Of a stretch of 64,000 bases of DNA, positions 10,828 through 22,161 are shown piece by piece. The number at the start of each line of letters is the position of its first letter. Within the stretch, counting starts at the first letter, position 1. Source of the stretch: Glandiceps talaboti (lineage: Eukaryota; Hemichordata; Enteropneusta; Spengelidae); NCBI RefSeq assembly GCF_964340395.1, contig NC_135565.1, positions 16,166,209 to 16,230,208 on the forward strand. The letters are read 5' to 3'. The notes beneath the pieces are model-generated. The model was not told the DNA's origin and did no database searches. It was given only the letters and a program-made list of their open reading frames with translations. The position numbers and the translations under genes are program-made.

Positions 10828-13796
10828 TAGGTTGGTAGTCTGATTTAGACTCAGTAAAGGAAAAGTCCAGTTAAGCTTATTTCTGCCTAGTCTTGCTGAA
10901 GTCTCTGGGCTTTTTCTTTATTTTAATATTTAAAAAGTAAAAAAAAAAGACCCACAACTGTCTTCCTTTGTGTGTAATGATGACCTTTGTGAGTGACTGC
11001 AAACATAGTTACCAATGGGTGAACGTGTAAGCCCACACTACTTGTAACTGGGAATAAGTTTTAAAAAGTTTAGAACAACATTTTAATTAAAAACTAAAAG
11101 GGGAATAACAAACTCAAATATTTGAAGATTATGAACTTGTACAGAATTATTATCAATAATCTTTGATGATGGCATACCACCTTGGTAACTTACTCAACTT
11201 TGAAATCTTGTAAAGAAGCCCATCAGCACTTGACGTGTTTGACCATTTTGGGGATGAGCTGTAGGGGTTTATGACAAGACCATCACACTTGCCACAAGCT
11301 CTTTGTTTTGACAATTTTGGGATGGGATCATGAAATTATACCCTTGATTTGTAAGTGGATAATTTCTTAGGTGGCATGAAGTCTTCTAAAAGAATGTGTT
11401 AATTCTCAGTACTGAAATAGAATATAACTGCCTAGACACATAACAATAATGAACATTCGGTTTCTCTATCGACCCCATAATTTCCGCTCCACACGCTTCA
11501 CATGCATTGCATGTACTATAGATGCACATGAGAATAAGCCGACCTTCTTGTTCTATTTTGACCCTCTAGGATAAAGTAAAAAGCTATTGCAGGTACCAAG
11601 AATTGTTATAACTTGTTATAGATATTTCCATTATTTGATCAAGTTAGCCCAAAATCTTGTGTAGCTGATCTTTACAATGTTCTGCTACAGGAATGCTAAA
11701 TCAGTGATTTACTTGACATGATAGTGAATGTATTTTATTTTATTTTGTCTTGACAGTTCGTTGGAATGTCTTGCTAAAATTGGGATATTAAGCAGACTCT
11801 GGAGCAGCTTCTTGTTTACTTAAATATTAATATTGATGAAAGGTACAAAGCAAACATCTTCTTTATCATGGTTTTTTTTCCCCGTAAACCTCCCTGGAGT
11901 ACACTCAACAGTTTCAATAAAATGCAACATTTTAACCGCATATTTGCCAACAAGTACAATTGAACAGCAGCCAATCTGTCATTGAGCATTTTAAGCAAAC
12001 TTTTAATGACTTTGAATTTATTTTTAAAAAAGAATTGAAAGAGGTCAAATAATTGATGATGTTAATTATATGATGATAGTGATGAGCTAGGAATGAATTA
12101 TATTGGAGCTGAAATCTGAGTATTATGTTCAGAGGTGTGTATATTATCAGGTCACTAAATTGTTGAACTTACTACTGCTCAGGTAGGTAGAATACTTGGA
12201 TGGTAGGTTTATGTTGTTAGGTATCTTTTTTTTAATGCAAGGTAAGTTTGACAAGCTCACCCGGCCCATATGTTGTTGATGAATTTCGTCAAGATGTTAT
12301 TTTTCATGTGTCATATTCCTAAGATGCTGCCTCATTTTTGACAATAGTGTAACGTACAAATGCTCGGAATAATTCATGGTAACTTAAAGTAGTATGCACC
12401 TCATAAATAAAAATCTTAAACTTTTGTTATTACGTTGATCAAGAAAGCCCATTCTTTGACAAACTTCTGGGGGGGGGGGGGTCAGGGGTTACTGTACAAA
12501 TTTTAGAAATATTGGTCAAAACTATCAAAATCCAATATGGCTGCCAAATCCAATATGGCCACCAAATACTGTGTGAACTGTATGAGAGAAATAAAAGACT
12601 CAGTTTCCCTAAAAACAAGACTGAACCTCCGAATTTCTTGCATTACCTTCTAAAGGACCAGGAAAATGTTCTCGTATGACAAACTTTGATCTGTGAGGTG
12701 CATTCTACTTTAAACTAAGACTTGCCAAGAATTACGATTATATCAGACATCTCCACCTGTAACTTCAAATTAGTTTAGTTTGAATTCTGGCATGTAATTC
12801 ATTCACAGTATTAAATGTTATTTTTTTTAAACACATCAAGTTTAATGTAGTTGATTTTGAATATAGTTTTGCTGAGAAATACAAGTTGAGATCATTGTTG
12901 TCTCTGAATTAAGTGCAGTCTGCTCAATATTATTATAATTGGTCTGACCATGGGGGCTTTCTTTTGAAAATGCCACTCTGTGACAGCTTGGGCATCTATT
13001 TACGAGTCTGTAGTATTAAATCATGCAGGTATAATTGCAACTTTGTTTCAGTGAAGTGATACTAAACTAAAGGCTACCAGACACAACACTTGTGATGTCA
13101 AAAACATTTGGCGTTATCTCAGACAATGAACACAGTGTCTGTGAAGTTATTCAAAACATAATCTGTCTTTACCTACTAAACTATGCCAGGTGTGCATTGC
13201 AACTAAGTACCAAATACAGTTAACGTTGAAACATGTTACAAGTATTTTCAATGACATTAAGCAAAAGGGGCAGAAAGGTGGTTCACTTTAATATAATGAT
13301 GTTGCATAGTCTAGGTTGGACAAAACAGTGATCGTGGTTGTAGTGGTGTTACTATACTGACTCCCTGTGATTGAACCTTGGAGAACTACTTTGAAGCTCT
13401 TGGCCCATTTGAGACAGAATTTTCTTTGACCGGCCCAATTCCTGGTTGAGTGTTGTACAGACTGGATGAGTTGGCTGTGCCTCACTCTCATGACGAGTGT
13501 GAATTTGGAGGATATTTCAGCTTTTGGGGATGGTTATTTGCACAGCTTATAGGTACTGTGCATTGGGAGAACATTGACAGTCCCCACAGTCTTGATAGCC
13601 AGTTTGCAACAAAGACTTGAATGAATGGAAAATCTGTAGCATTGTGTTATGTCTGTGTATGTATATATGTGTGTGTGTGTGTGTGTGAATCAATTGCCAG
13701 CGCAACAATTTTCAGAACAAAATACCACAAAAGCATCTACAATATGCATGAACATTGTTACAGCAAATTTTTATTTCCGAGGCACATTCTACAACA
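10828..13796. other. U1-70K 3' flank and intergenic sequence
   Basis: This stretch presumably begins with the U1-70K 3' UTR and holds no recognisable gene. It contains a copy of a dispersed repeat (11180-11270, 'ttggtaacttactcaac', also at 24460-24545), an inverted copy of the 2293 repeat (about 11520-11590), a TTAA-flanked MITE (12384-12713) with a poly-G run, and a GT tract near 13667-13687. The minus-strand frames at 11816-11998 and 13288-13491 have no recognisable features. Confidence 0.5.
12384..12713. mobile_element. MITE flanked by TTAA
   Basis: A 330-bp element with inverted ends: left TTAAAGTAGTATGCACCTCA, right TGAGGTGCATTCTACTTTAA. The TTAA at both outer edges fits a piggyBac-like target duplication. 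The interior is non-coding and includes a poly-G run (12471-12480) and repeated 'caaatccaatatgg'. The family assignment is inferred only from the ends. Confidence 0.65.
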
Positions 13797-14800
13797 TCCC
13801 GTACAGTTAGACATATTTTTTGCATAATCTGAATTGCTATACACAGTTAATGAGATTACATCATTTGCAAAAGAAAAATATACCAAGGGGACTAGTGTGC
13901 TAGACACAAAACATAGTAGATGGCTGGATAGTTATGATGGTAACACTGTTAAACTTATCATAGATCGAAAACATGTACACGTGTTCAGAATAGATTCAAG
14001 TGTACAACAAATAGCAAAGTATACAATAATTATGTAATATTTTATTTCAATATTAGTTTCCAACATGTATCGTCAATTATACACACATTTTTACCACAGA
14101 GGTAGTCCTTTCTTCAAATGCCAACTATAGAAATAGATGAAATGATTAATTTGAATAAATATGCATGGGAATCAAAATAAAAGTTAATTAATCTTCAATG
14201 TAGTAAGAATTTAGTTATTTATATATTTATTCTTAGATATATTGTTGGTGAAAATCCTGGCCCATTCTTATTTCAATATTTTTCTACACACAAAAACTCC
14301 CGTACAGTTAGACATATTTTTTGCATAATCTGAATTGCTATACACAGTTAATGAGATTACATCATTTGCAAAAGAAAAATATACCAAGGGGACTAGTGTG
14401 CTAGACACAAAACATAGTAGATGGCTGGATAGTTATGATGGTAACACTGTTAAACTTATCATAGATCGAAAACATGTACACGTGTTCAGAATAGATTCAA
14501 GTGTACAACAAATAGCAAAGTATACAATAATTATGTAATATTTTATTTCAATATTAGTTTCCAACATGTATCGTCAATTATACACACATTTTTACCACAG
14601 AGGTAGTCCTTTCTTCAAATGCCAACTATAGAAATAGATGAAATGATTAATTTGAATAAATATGCATGGGAATCAAAATAAAAGTTAATTAATCTTCAAT
14701 GTAGTAAGAATTTAGTTATTTATATATTTATTCTTAGATATATTGTTGGTGAAAATCCTGGCCCATTCTTATTTCAATATTTTTCTACACACAAAAACTC
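13797..14800. repeat. 501-bp tandem duplication (two copies) at the methyltransferase 3' end
   Basis: Copy 1 (about 13797-14298) and copy 2 (about 14298-14800) repeat with an offset of exactly 501 bp, and I see no mismatch by eye. Landmarks: 'gtacagttag' at 13801 and 14302, and 'aaaaactc' at 14292 and 14793. Copy 2 includes the last ten codons and stop of the methyltransferase (14769-14800). Copy 1 therefore carries a second, detached copy of that 3' end (stop-codon equivalent at 14268-14270). Each copy also holds an identical 67-codon + strand open frame (13834, 14335), which I do not regard as a gene. The lack of divergence implies a very recent duplication or an assembly error. Confidence 0.9.
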
Positions 14801-16111
14801 TCTCTGCAGTGCCTTCCAGGTGAAAATGCCGTTCACAAGTGAATTTTGCGTCTTCAAACATGGAAACTGCTTTCTCCATTCCCCACATGTTGCCTAGACC
14901 AAAGCCACCATCAAAGTATAAAGACACTGGCATACAATGCATCAAACTGGCAACATAAAAAATAGAAGCTCCTGGGTTATCTAAATTATCGGATAACTTA
15001 GTGTGGCTATCAACATCTATCACAATGAAATACCCTTCACTCTTGAGCACTCTATAACACTCTTCCAATGCCAAATCAGGACGAGCCTGGTCGTGAATTG
15101 AATCAATAGATAGCAGAAGCTTGAATTTTTCTGACCAATCAGAGGGAAGCTTGGCAGCATCGTAACAGCAATAGGTCAGATTTGAAAGCTTTAACTCAGC
15201 TGCCTTCAACTGTGCTTCCTGCATTTCTGCTTCAGCGAAGTCTATGCCATAGAAGGTGCTCTTTGGGAATGCTTTCGCTAATTCGAGAATAGCTGTACCC
15301 TTGCCACATCCAATATCACAGACACTGATACCAGATTCTGCAATAAAAAGGAAAACAGTCCAGTGAGTGTGCGATTATTCATGTGTTGGCATTGATAACG
15401 ATTGTTTTAACTGTATCAACTGGACAGGATATTATTTATTTAGAAGTGCAAAGTACAAATAAGTATGGGAAAGTAGTTCTCGTGCAGTACGAATTATGTT
15501 ATTTACATTTCGATGATGGGTGGTAATCGGAGAAGGATCTAAATACAGTGATACAACTTGCATGATTAAATTTTGGTATTACCTAAGTTTGCCATGACGT
15601 CATCCATATCTCTAATGAAGTCAGGAACACTGCCAGAAAATCTGGTAATTGAGATTTCGTTCATTAAACGACTAAAACTCTTATAAGCAGAATAAGGAAC
15701 ACCTGTAAAGTATATTTAAAAAATAAATTAGATTCTGAATCGCAGTCTCATCCTTCGGGCATCCATATTTAATTCTGTTTCTCATCGTAGCACCTTAGAA
15801 ATATTAGGTCAGTCGGTTAAAGAAATTCGTTTTTAAGGCAAGTGTTCATGTTGAGTTCATCTGACAAACAGCGGCGTGATTTTTTTATCCTGCCGTTGAG
15901 GGCGTCAATTTTGTGACACCCTCAGTTTTCATGCTTGACCTTATTTCGATTGAGAAGATCGTATAGTTGGTATATAGTTACACAGTTACATGAGCATTTC
16001 CAGGCATTATCGGAGCTGTTATCATCCCTTTCCAAAAGACTGGACTTACTTACATATCAAACTTGTATTCGGATAAGTACTAACATTATAACCAATATCG
16101 ATTGAGACGAC

Positions 16112-16159
<48 letters not shown>

Positions 16160-18240
16160 TAGGCAGGTAAGGTTTTACCACTAGGTCCTTCAGGATCCAT
16201 ACAATGTAAAACATCGTTATAAGCTTCACACATTCCAGGCACCATTTGCACTAATCTGGAAACATTTGCGTGTGCTTGTCCCCCAAGGAGACAGTCCAAA
16301 CGTGATGGAGATATAAAATAAGTTTCTTCCTCAGGGTTGTAGTCAATGATTCTCCCAGTGACCATGCCTGCAAGCCACTCTCGTACATATCTGCAGAAAA
16401 CAACAAAACACGATTTTATTGTTACTTAGAACATCTCACACTAGACTATGGTAAATCTCTTATATAGTTACAGGTTTTCATTCTAATGTCTTATTGCAAT
16501 GATTTGTTTATTTTCAACCATATAATTTATTACATACACTGACGTATGTGTGATGTTTGAATGCTCATTTTCATTAAAACTATCGTCATTAGTAACGGTT
16601 TTGTGAACAGGTACTCTAGTTACTATTAGTTTAGTTCCTATACAGTAACGTTACGATTTACACTTCCACTGACAGTATAGTCGAAGATGTTACTCTAGAA
16701 GTCCCGAGATGCGATTTAAAATTCATCCACAGCCACCCACACAGTCATTAACATAATGTCATTTTTAATCAACCAGAAATTCTAACCACTAACACAGTCC
16801 CTCATAAAGTTAGGGTTTATTGGGGCAGTTATGTAATGTCCAAATATGGTATATTTGTCAGCTCAGGATGCTACTTATACACTGTTTACGTCACTATAAT
16901 AGTTGGGGTTCACTGATTGGATGAACAACTGTTTGTGTTGATTGAGGGACTTTGACTAGACGTGGTTTAGTTAGAAACCACGGTGGCATTCAGACTAAGT
17001 TACTATGCGTGTAGTCATTTTCGCTTCATACGACCTCTCTCTACACATATTGTCAAACGGACACATTTCATTGAAAATGTAACTAAATGTCCTGCTGGGG
17101 AAATGATGGACAGCGCATGTCAGTCATAATCAACCACACACTGGCAGGTGGTTGTAATTGGTAAATTCGTTCAGTTTACTACAAACGCAACATCCAGTCA
17201 CAGGGGCTCGAAATATATGGCAAGTCGAGTAGGCCAAAAAGTACAAATTTTGAATTTGCATTTTATTTCCTGAATTTTTTATTTTAGTTGTACGATTTTA
17301 TTTTTAAATATATTTCTCCGCTTTTTAAATATAATTTGTCTTATAAACATTTCAACTCTTCATTTTATTTCATTTTATTTGTGATTTCTTTTAAATTTTC
17401 ATTCAGGATTTTAAAAAGGATAAGAAAACTTTTTCTTCAAGATTTTTTGAAATTTTGTTTCCGGCTTTGGACCACTCAATATCCACAGCAGGGATGTGGA
17501 GTAGCTCTTATATGGCCGACTCCGGATTAAGGCCTACTAAACTTTTCAGAAAGTTATGTGCACCTTCTTAATAGAAATAAATTTGTAATAAAAGAGCCAG
17601 GAAAGTACATATATTGTTATGGCCTTGAGACTCAGCAGTGACCTGACGTCCCATTCCCTGGTTGAAGAATGTGAGTTGCCTACTTTGTAGTCTTAAGAAT
17701 GTGCGATACAACGGATTTCATTCACTCGTACGCACCCTTTCAAGATCTTTACAAACGTACCAGGTGCGTGACTAAATGACGTCCGAGTGTAATCCAAATC
17801 TATCCAGAGATGACATGATTCGTTTTTTGACGTAATTTCAACGTTTTTAAGCAATCAACATTTATAAATACATGACATTGTAATTATGAAGTTGTTTTTT
17901 GGATTTTGATATCGATTTTTGGACATTCGTTTTTTGAAACTCGTCGAAAATCAACACTTGATAGATTGGGATTTCACTTGGACGTCTTTAGTCACTCGTC
18001 GGTACCCATAGTGTTTGGGAATCAAACTATCAATATAGGCCAAACTGACCTTTCTTTCTTGTTAGCTTCTCGTGCAATTTCACTGGACGTTTTCGGTTCC
18101 CCAAGCCTCGACATAGTTTGAAACAGACCTGCTGCTGAACCAATTGCTAGGCCAATACTTAGGAACCCTGATGACAACACCCCATGGATTCTACTCTTAA
18201 ACTCCTCATTCGTTTCTGGTTTTGCTTCTTTTGATGCCAT
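14769..18240 (-). CDS. SAM-dependent methyltransferase, Rv2258c-like (4 exons, 363 aa)
   Basis: Class I S-adenosylmethionine methyltransferase of the type annotated in marine invertebrates as Rv2258c-like. The substrate is unknown; the protein is probably soluble. Coding exons in transcript order: 18240-18050, 16390-16179, 15702-15583, 15337-14769 (1092 nt with stop, phases 2, 1, 1). All introns are GT-AG. The N-terminal third resembles the helical winged-helix-like domain of such enzymes and contains ERYVREWLAGMVTG. Motif I, VCDIGCGKG, at about residues 180-188, forms the SAM loop. An acidic strand end (YGIDFAEAEM) follows, then the post-motif region LLSIDSIHDQARPD. The start ATG (18240) opens MASKEAKPETNEE; an in-frame upstream ATG exists at 18360, but the pseudo-exon copy starts its homology at MASKE. 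A (CA)n tract lies 20 nt behind the second exon's donor. The gene's 3' end is duplicated. Confidence 0.88.
16109..16158. repeat. (CA)n microsatellite in methyltransferase intron 2
   Basis: About 25 CA units on the + strand, read as (UG)n in the methyltransferase transcript. The tract begins about 20 nt downstream of the 5' splice site at 16178. Confidence 0.9.
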
Positions 18241-18442
18241 TGTCAGATTTTGATGATACAAATCAGCTATATCGAAAAAATGAATAAAAATGAATTTAAA
18301 AAAACACCCCCAGCTATATCGAAGGTATTGTTTATTGATCAACTGTAAACAGTAAATCAATCAAATGTCTTATTAATACATGCATGATACACATGTACCT
18401 CCATATATGCCTTTAGCTGTCAAAATGTTGACTCAGAGTTTG

Positions 18443-18681
18443 ACTATGGCGCATCATTGGGGCCTTTATTATGTACAACTTATTTGATTCGTCTCAACAA
18501 CTTATTTGGCACCTCGACATCTTATTTGATTCGTCTCAACTTATTTGGCTCCTCGATAACTTATTTGACTCGTCTCAACAACTTCTTTGGCTCCCCGATA
18601 ACGTATTTGCCTCGACAACTTCTTTGGCTCCTCGAATCAAATAAGTTGTACATAATAAAGGCCCCAATGATGCGCCATAGT
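18443..18681. mobile_element. Short element with 49-bp perfect inverted ends and tandem interior
   Basis: The arms 18443-18491 and 18633-18681 are exact reverse complements over 49 bp (they begin ACTATGGCGC). The interior consists of four to five units of about 21-35 bp based on 'cttatttgactcgtctcaa' and 'ggctcctcga'. It lies about 200 bp upstream of the methyltransferase start codon, in its presumed promoter. The + strand open frame at 18457-18840 is a translation of this repeat, and I do not call it a gene. Confidence 0.8.
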
Positions 18682-19349
18682 TTGACATATACAGGATTAA
18701 CAGTCATCTACCCACAGACAAGTCTGTACTCAATCTGTTTCTTACTTGTCTGTGCTCTACCGGAGCTAATATTAAAGTTTGTGCAGAGTGATAACCACCT
18801 CCTTGTCTGTGTTCCTGCTCCTCTTATCAGTAATGGATAGTGTAAGACAAAGGGGATTGACCTTACATTTGTAGTTCAAGTAAAAACAGCTGTCCCTCAA
18901 GCAAAGTCACAAACCATATGTCTGAACATAGACCCTCACCAAAGGGAAGCCTCCATGGTCTGAAGATGAAATGCAAGAGTCTTGCCCGGACCAAAATGGT
19001 TTGCCAAAATTACAGACGGAGAAAAATAAGTCATACTACTGCACCATGGCTGTAGTAGTGACTGCACAGTAAAATATTTAAGGGGTGGGGCATAACTGTT
19101 ACCTTTCAAAGAAACGGTAAACATTAATTAAAAAAAACAACAACAAAAAAACAAACCGAATTTTACACAGGTCTTCATATGAACTAGACTATAAGATACG
19201 TCTCGCTGCAACGTGCATGCCGTACGTCCCCATCCGAATGTGTACACTTTTATCTCAGTATTATCATCACCTAGCCTGGCAGGGACAACACAGTGTGTAC
19301 TTTATCACCACTCAACCTGGCAAGGGGTGACACGGTGTGTACTTTACCC

Positions 19350-19408
19350 ATAGACCCTATACGAAATGTGTAGGGTCATAGACCCTCCACGTTGGTGGAG
19401 GGTCTATG
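19350..19408. repeat. Two adjacent CATAGACCC hairpins
   Basis: At 19377-19408 a perfect 14-bp stem (CATAGACCCTCCAC and its complement) closes a 4-nt loop. Immediately to the left, 19350-19380 forms a weaker hairpin with 'tagaccctatac'. A further 'tagggtctatg' follows at 19410-19420. Related motifs occur at 34066-34096, 36452-36485 and 39138-39173. Confidence 0.75.
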
Positions 19409-19538
19409 GTAGGGTCTATGTTTTATCCTAATCACAGGCAAGTACTTGTCTGTGTCCTAATCTAGTCTAGCGAGGGTGAGATGGGCTAATCCTCAGACCA
19501 TTATGGTCTGAGATTCTGAGGCTAATCCACAGACGATT

Positions 19539-19835
19539 GTTTCCCGAGATATATATCAGAACATTTCTATCAGAATACAATAAAATGTCGATAATATTGA
19601 CGTATTTAGCGAAATGTTTATGTTGAAAGAAGTAAAATTACACTTGTTTCTATGATCGCGCAAGTCCACCACCGCGAAATAACAACAAGCGCTGTGGGTG
19701 GACTTGCGCGATCATAGAAACAAGTGTAATTTTAGCCCTTTTATATACAGTTGGCTAAATACGTCAATATTATCGATCTTATCGACATTTTATTGTATTC
19801 TGATAGAAATGTTCTGATACATATCTCGATAAACA
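19539..19835. mobile_element. 297-bp near-perfect palindrome (foldback MITE)
   Basis: The arms of about 140 bp are near-identical reverse complements ('cagaacatttctatcag', 'ataaaatgtcgata', 'gatcgcgcaagtccacc'), with the centre near 19670-19690. The right arm carries a short extra segment. There is no ORF. It is most simply a foldback-type non-autonomous DNA element. Confidence 0.75.
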
Positions 19836-19883
19836 AGTGCCTCCTGTGGGCTAATCCTGCCAGAACTTATCGGGCATATTAAG

Positions 19884-19963
19884 TATACAATAGACACCGG
19901 TGGAAAGATAAGCAACGCCGCTCCGCCTTGTTGTTTATTTTTCCACTATTATTGTCTATTGTA
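19884..19963. repeat. 80-bp hairpin
   Basis: The arms 'tatacaatagacaccggtgg' and its imperfect complement 'ccactattattgtctattgta' flank a short GC-rich centre. It is possibly a very small MITE. Confidence 0.5.
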
Positions 19964-21395
19964 CATGATGTATACGTATTGCCCGCAAGCGGGATACAGA
20001 CGTTCGTGCCACGCTATCAGCCAGCACTTATCGTCTGTACTATTCTATGGGACTGTGCCTGCTAGATCAAAAGGATTTAGGTCACTCCTTGACCTTGTGA
20101 TTAGAAGTTTAAACATAGGTCATTATTATGTAGATTAGAAAAATCAAAATAGACAGATTATGGTGATACTTGTTAATTGTTTGTACTTGATAAAATACTA
20201 GACTTTGGCCAGGAAACTTATGTTTACTATTGACGTAAAATTAGGTGGCTGGTCTCATAAATCAGCATTGAAAGGCAAAGATCATAGTCAGTTTGAAACC
20301 TATTAGAACATAAAGGTATTTTATTGGCTGCGCTGCAACCCAATCTGGTTGCTGATGTGGGAAATTGGGTAGATTAGTAGAGTCGTGGTTAAGAAGCATG
20401 ATAGGGCTGAACATCACACTACGTATCTTACAATGTACTCCTTGTACTATGTGAAAAGAAAAGTGTAAAGTATACACGTACCTACCTAGTACCCCGGCTA
20501 GCGGTATTCTGCAGATCGGTTGAATGGCACACGCTGTAGAATACCCACAACCCTCTCTGATTTGTATGCCTGGCTGTTTAATCTAAGACCACCACCACTT
20601 GGTGGTTTGAGGTTAATAACCAATAACCTCCGAGATAGGTAGTGGTTTTAATAACAGTTTTTATTTCTTCTATTACGCCTTACGAGAGGAGTAAGAGAGA
20701 CAATTAAGAGTCTTTAAAAAATATACACATTCAAAGAATATATAAGAGCATGGGGTCTGGGATTTATCAGCAGGGCGGCACACTCCAACTATACCAGTGG
20801 GTAAGTACCCCCCCCCCCCCCATCCTGTAAAATATCCATTTTTGCCCAGAATTTAACTATCATGCTGTCTGTATACGTTCCTAGCTGTCATTAATATTAC
20901 AATTTACACCGATAAGCTGTAATAATCACTTGGAGCCCAAAGATGGAATACGACAACACGTATTTTACACGGTACTTCATTGGCATAATTACGGGTGGGA
21001 TTTAGTGTATCTAAAAAGGGGACATTTTCAAATATTTCGTTGGTCAACTTGTGGATTCACTGGGTGATATAACTTTGGCCTCAGACCACTATCGAATATT
21101 CCCTACTCTTGCAATTTCGCCAAGCCTACTTCTCTGCTCTCTGGCAAGCTGCACTGTACATGTCAAGCCCCTCTGTCTGGTTCGATAAATTAATAAATGT
21201 GATGGTAGTGGATACTAAAACAGTAGCAAAGCATAGACCCTGCACGAAAGTACCATGTTATCAAATTAGATACACTAATAGCAGGATAGGTTCTAGCCAT
21301 TACAATGAAGCATAAAATTATGTATCAACGAAAATAGTTTTCATGCCAATTTCATCTCATTTGAATCTGTTTTGTTTTTTTAGATACTAATACTC

Positions 21396-21438
<43 letters not shown>

Positions 21439-21480
21439 GTCAAACAGAGAGTCAGTCAGTCAGTCAGTCAGACAGACAGA
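21396..21480. repeat. GACA/GTCA simple repeat
   Basis: A run of GACA units (about 21396-21437) is followed by GTCA units (about 21447-21470). Confidence 0.9.
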
Positions 21481-21732
21481 TGCACGCACACACATGAACA
21501 CATTCGCGCGCAGACACACACACAGGGTCATAATCTCACCTTATTTGTGGGGGCGTAAAATTAAAGCTGCTCTAACTGCAACTGGAACACTTTTTTGAAA
21601 AAAGTTTGTTAGATAAAATAACTTAGTAGTAATAAGAAAACGGCAATCTATTACGTGCCCCTGTGATCTGGATGTCAGCTCACTTGTGACGCAACACTTG
21701 GCACACTGATGGTATTCCAACAGCCACAATAC

Positions 21733-21863
21733 CACAGGGAGCCCAGGAACGGTGTTACAAACAAACAAACAAACAAACAAACATACACACGACAAATGAA
21801 TAAGTAAGTAAATAAATATAGTAAACATATTCATGGGGTATACTAGATATGTTTTTATACTCA

Positions 21864-21938
<75 letters not shown>

Positions 21939-22088
21939 TGTGCTGAGTATAACAACATGTCTAGTATACCCCATGAATATATGTTTGCTTTTTTGGTTTT
22001 ATGTTTGTTTGTTTGTTTGTTTGTTTGTTTATTTATTTGTCGTTTTGTTTGTTTGCTTGTTTGTAATACGGTTCCTGGGCTCCCTGTG
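21733..22088. repeat. Inverted repeat enclosing a long (CA)n tract
   Basis: The left arm begins 'cacagggagcccaggaac' and the right arm ends in its complement 'gttcctgggctccctgtg'. Both arms include AAAC/GTTT simple repeats and 'tattcatggggtatactag'. The centre, 21867-21935, is about 34 CA units, which are not themselves self-complementary. Reading frames on both strands here are repeat translations. Confidence 0.85.
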
Positions 22089-22161
22089 ACAATACGACTG
22101 GAGAGGAGCAATTACTTAAAATACAAATTACCTGATGGATCGGTTGTATTGTAATTCGACA

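Larger units (their letters stand above)
18241..22161. other. Palindrome-rich intergenic region upstream of the methyltransferase
   Basis: No gene recognised. Contents: the 49-bp-TIR element (18443-18681), short CATAGACCC hairpins (19350-19408), a 297-bp palindrome (19539-19835), an 80-bp hairpin (19884-19963), a poly-C run (20809-20821), GACA/GTCA simple repeats (21396-21480) and a foldback around a CA tract (21733-22088). The minus-strand frame 18936-19124 has no recognisable domain. Confidence 0.5.

Noticed and set aside
13834-14538. Identical 67-codon ORFs at 13834 and 14335 as a duplicated small gene
   Set aside because: They lie antisense to the methyltransferase 3' UTR; the identity reflects the 501-bp duplication and not coding constraint.
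18457-18840. A 127-codon + strand ORF
   Set aside because: It is repetitive sequence translated from the tandem interior of the inverted-repeat element at 18443-18681.
21541-22154. Several ORFs with long Cys-Val or His-Thr runs
   Set aside because: They are translations of the CA tract and AAAC repeats of the foldback.
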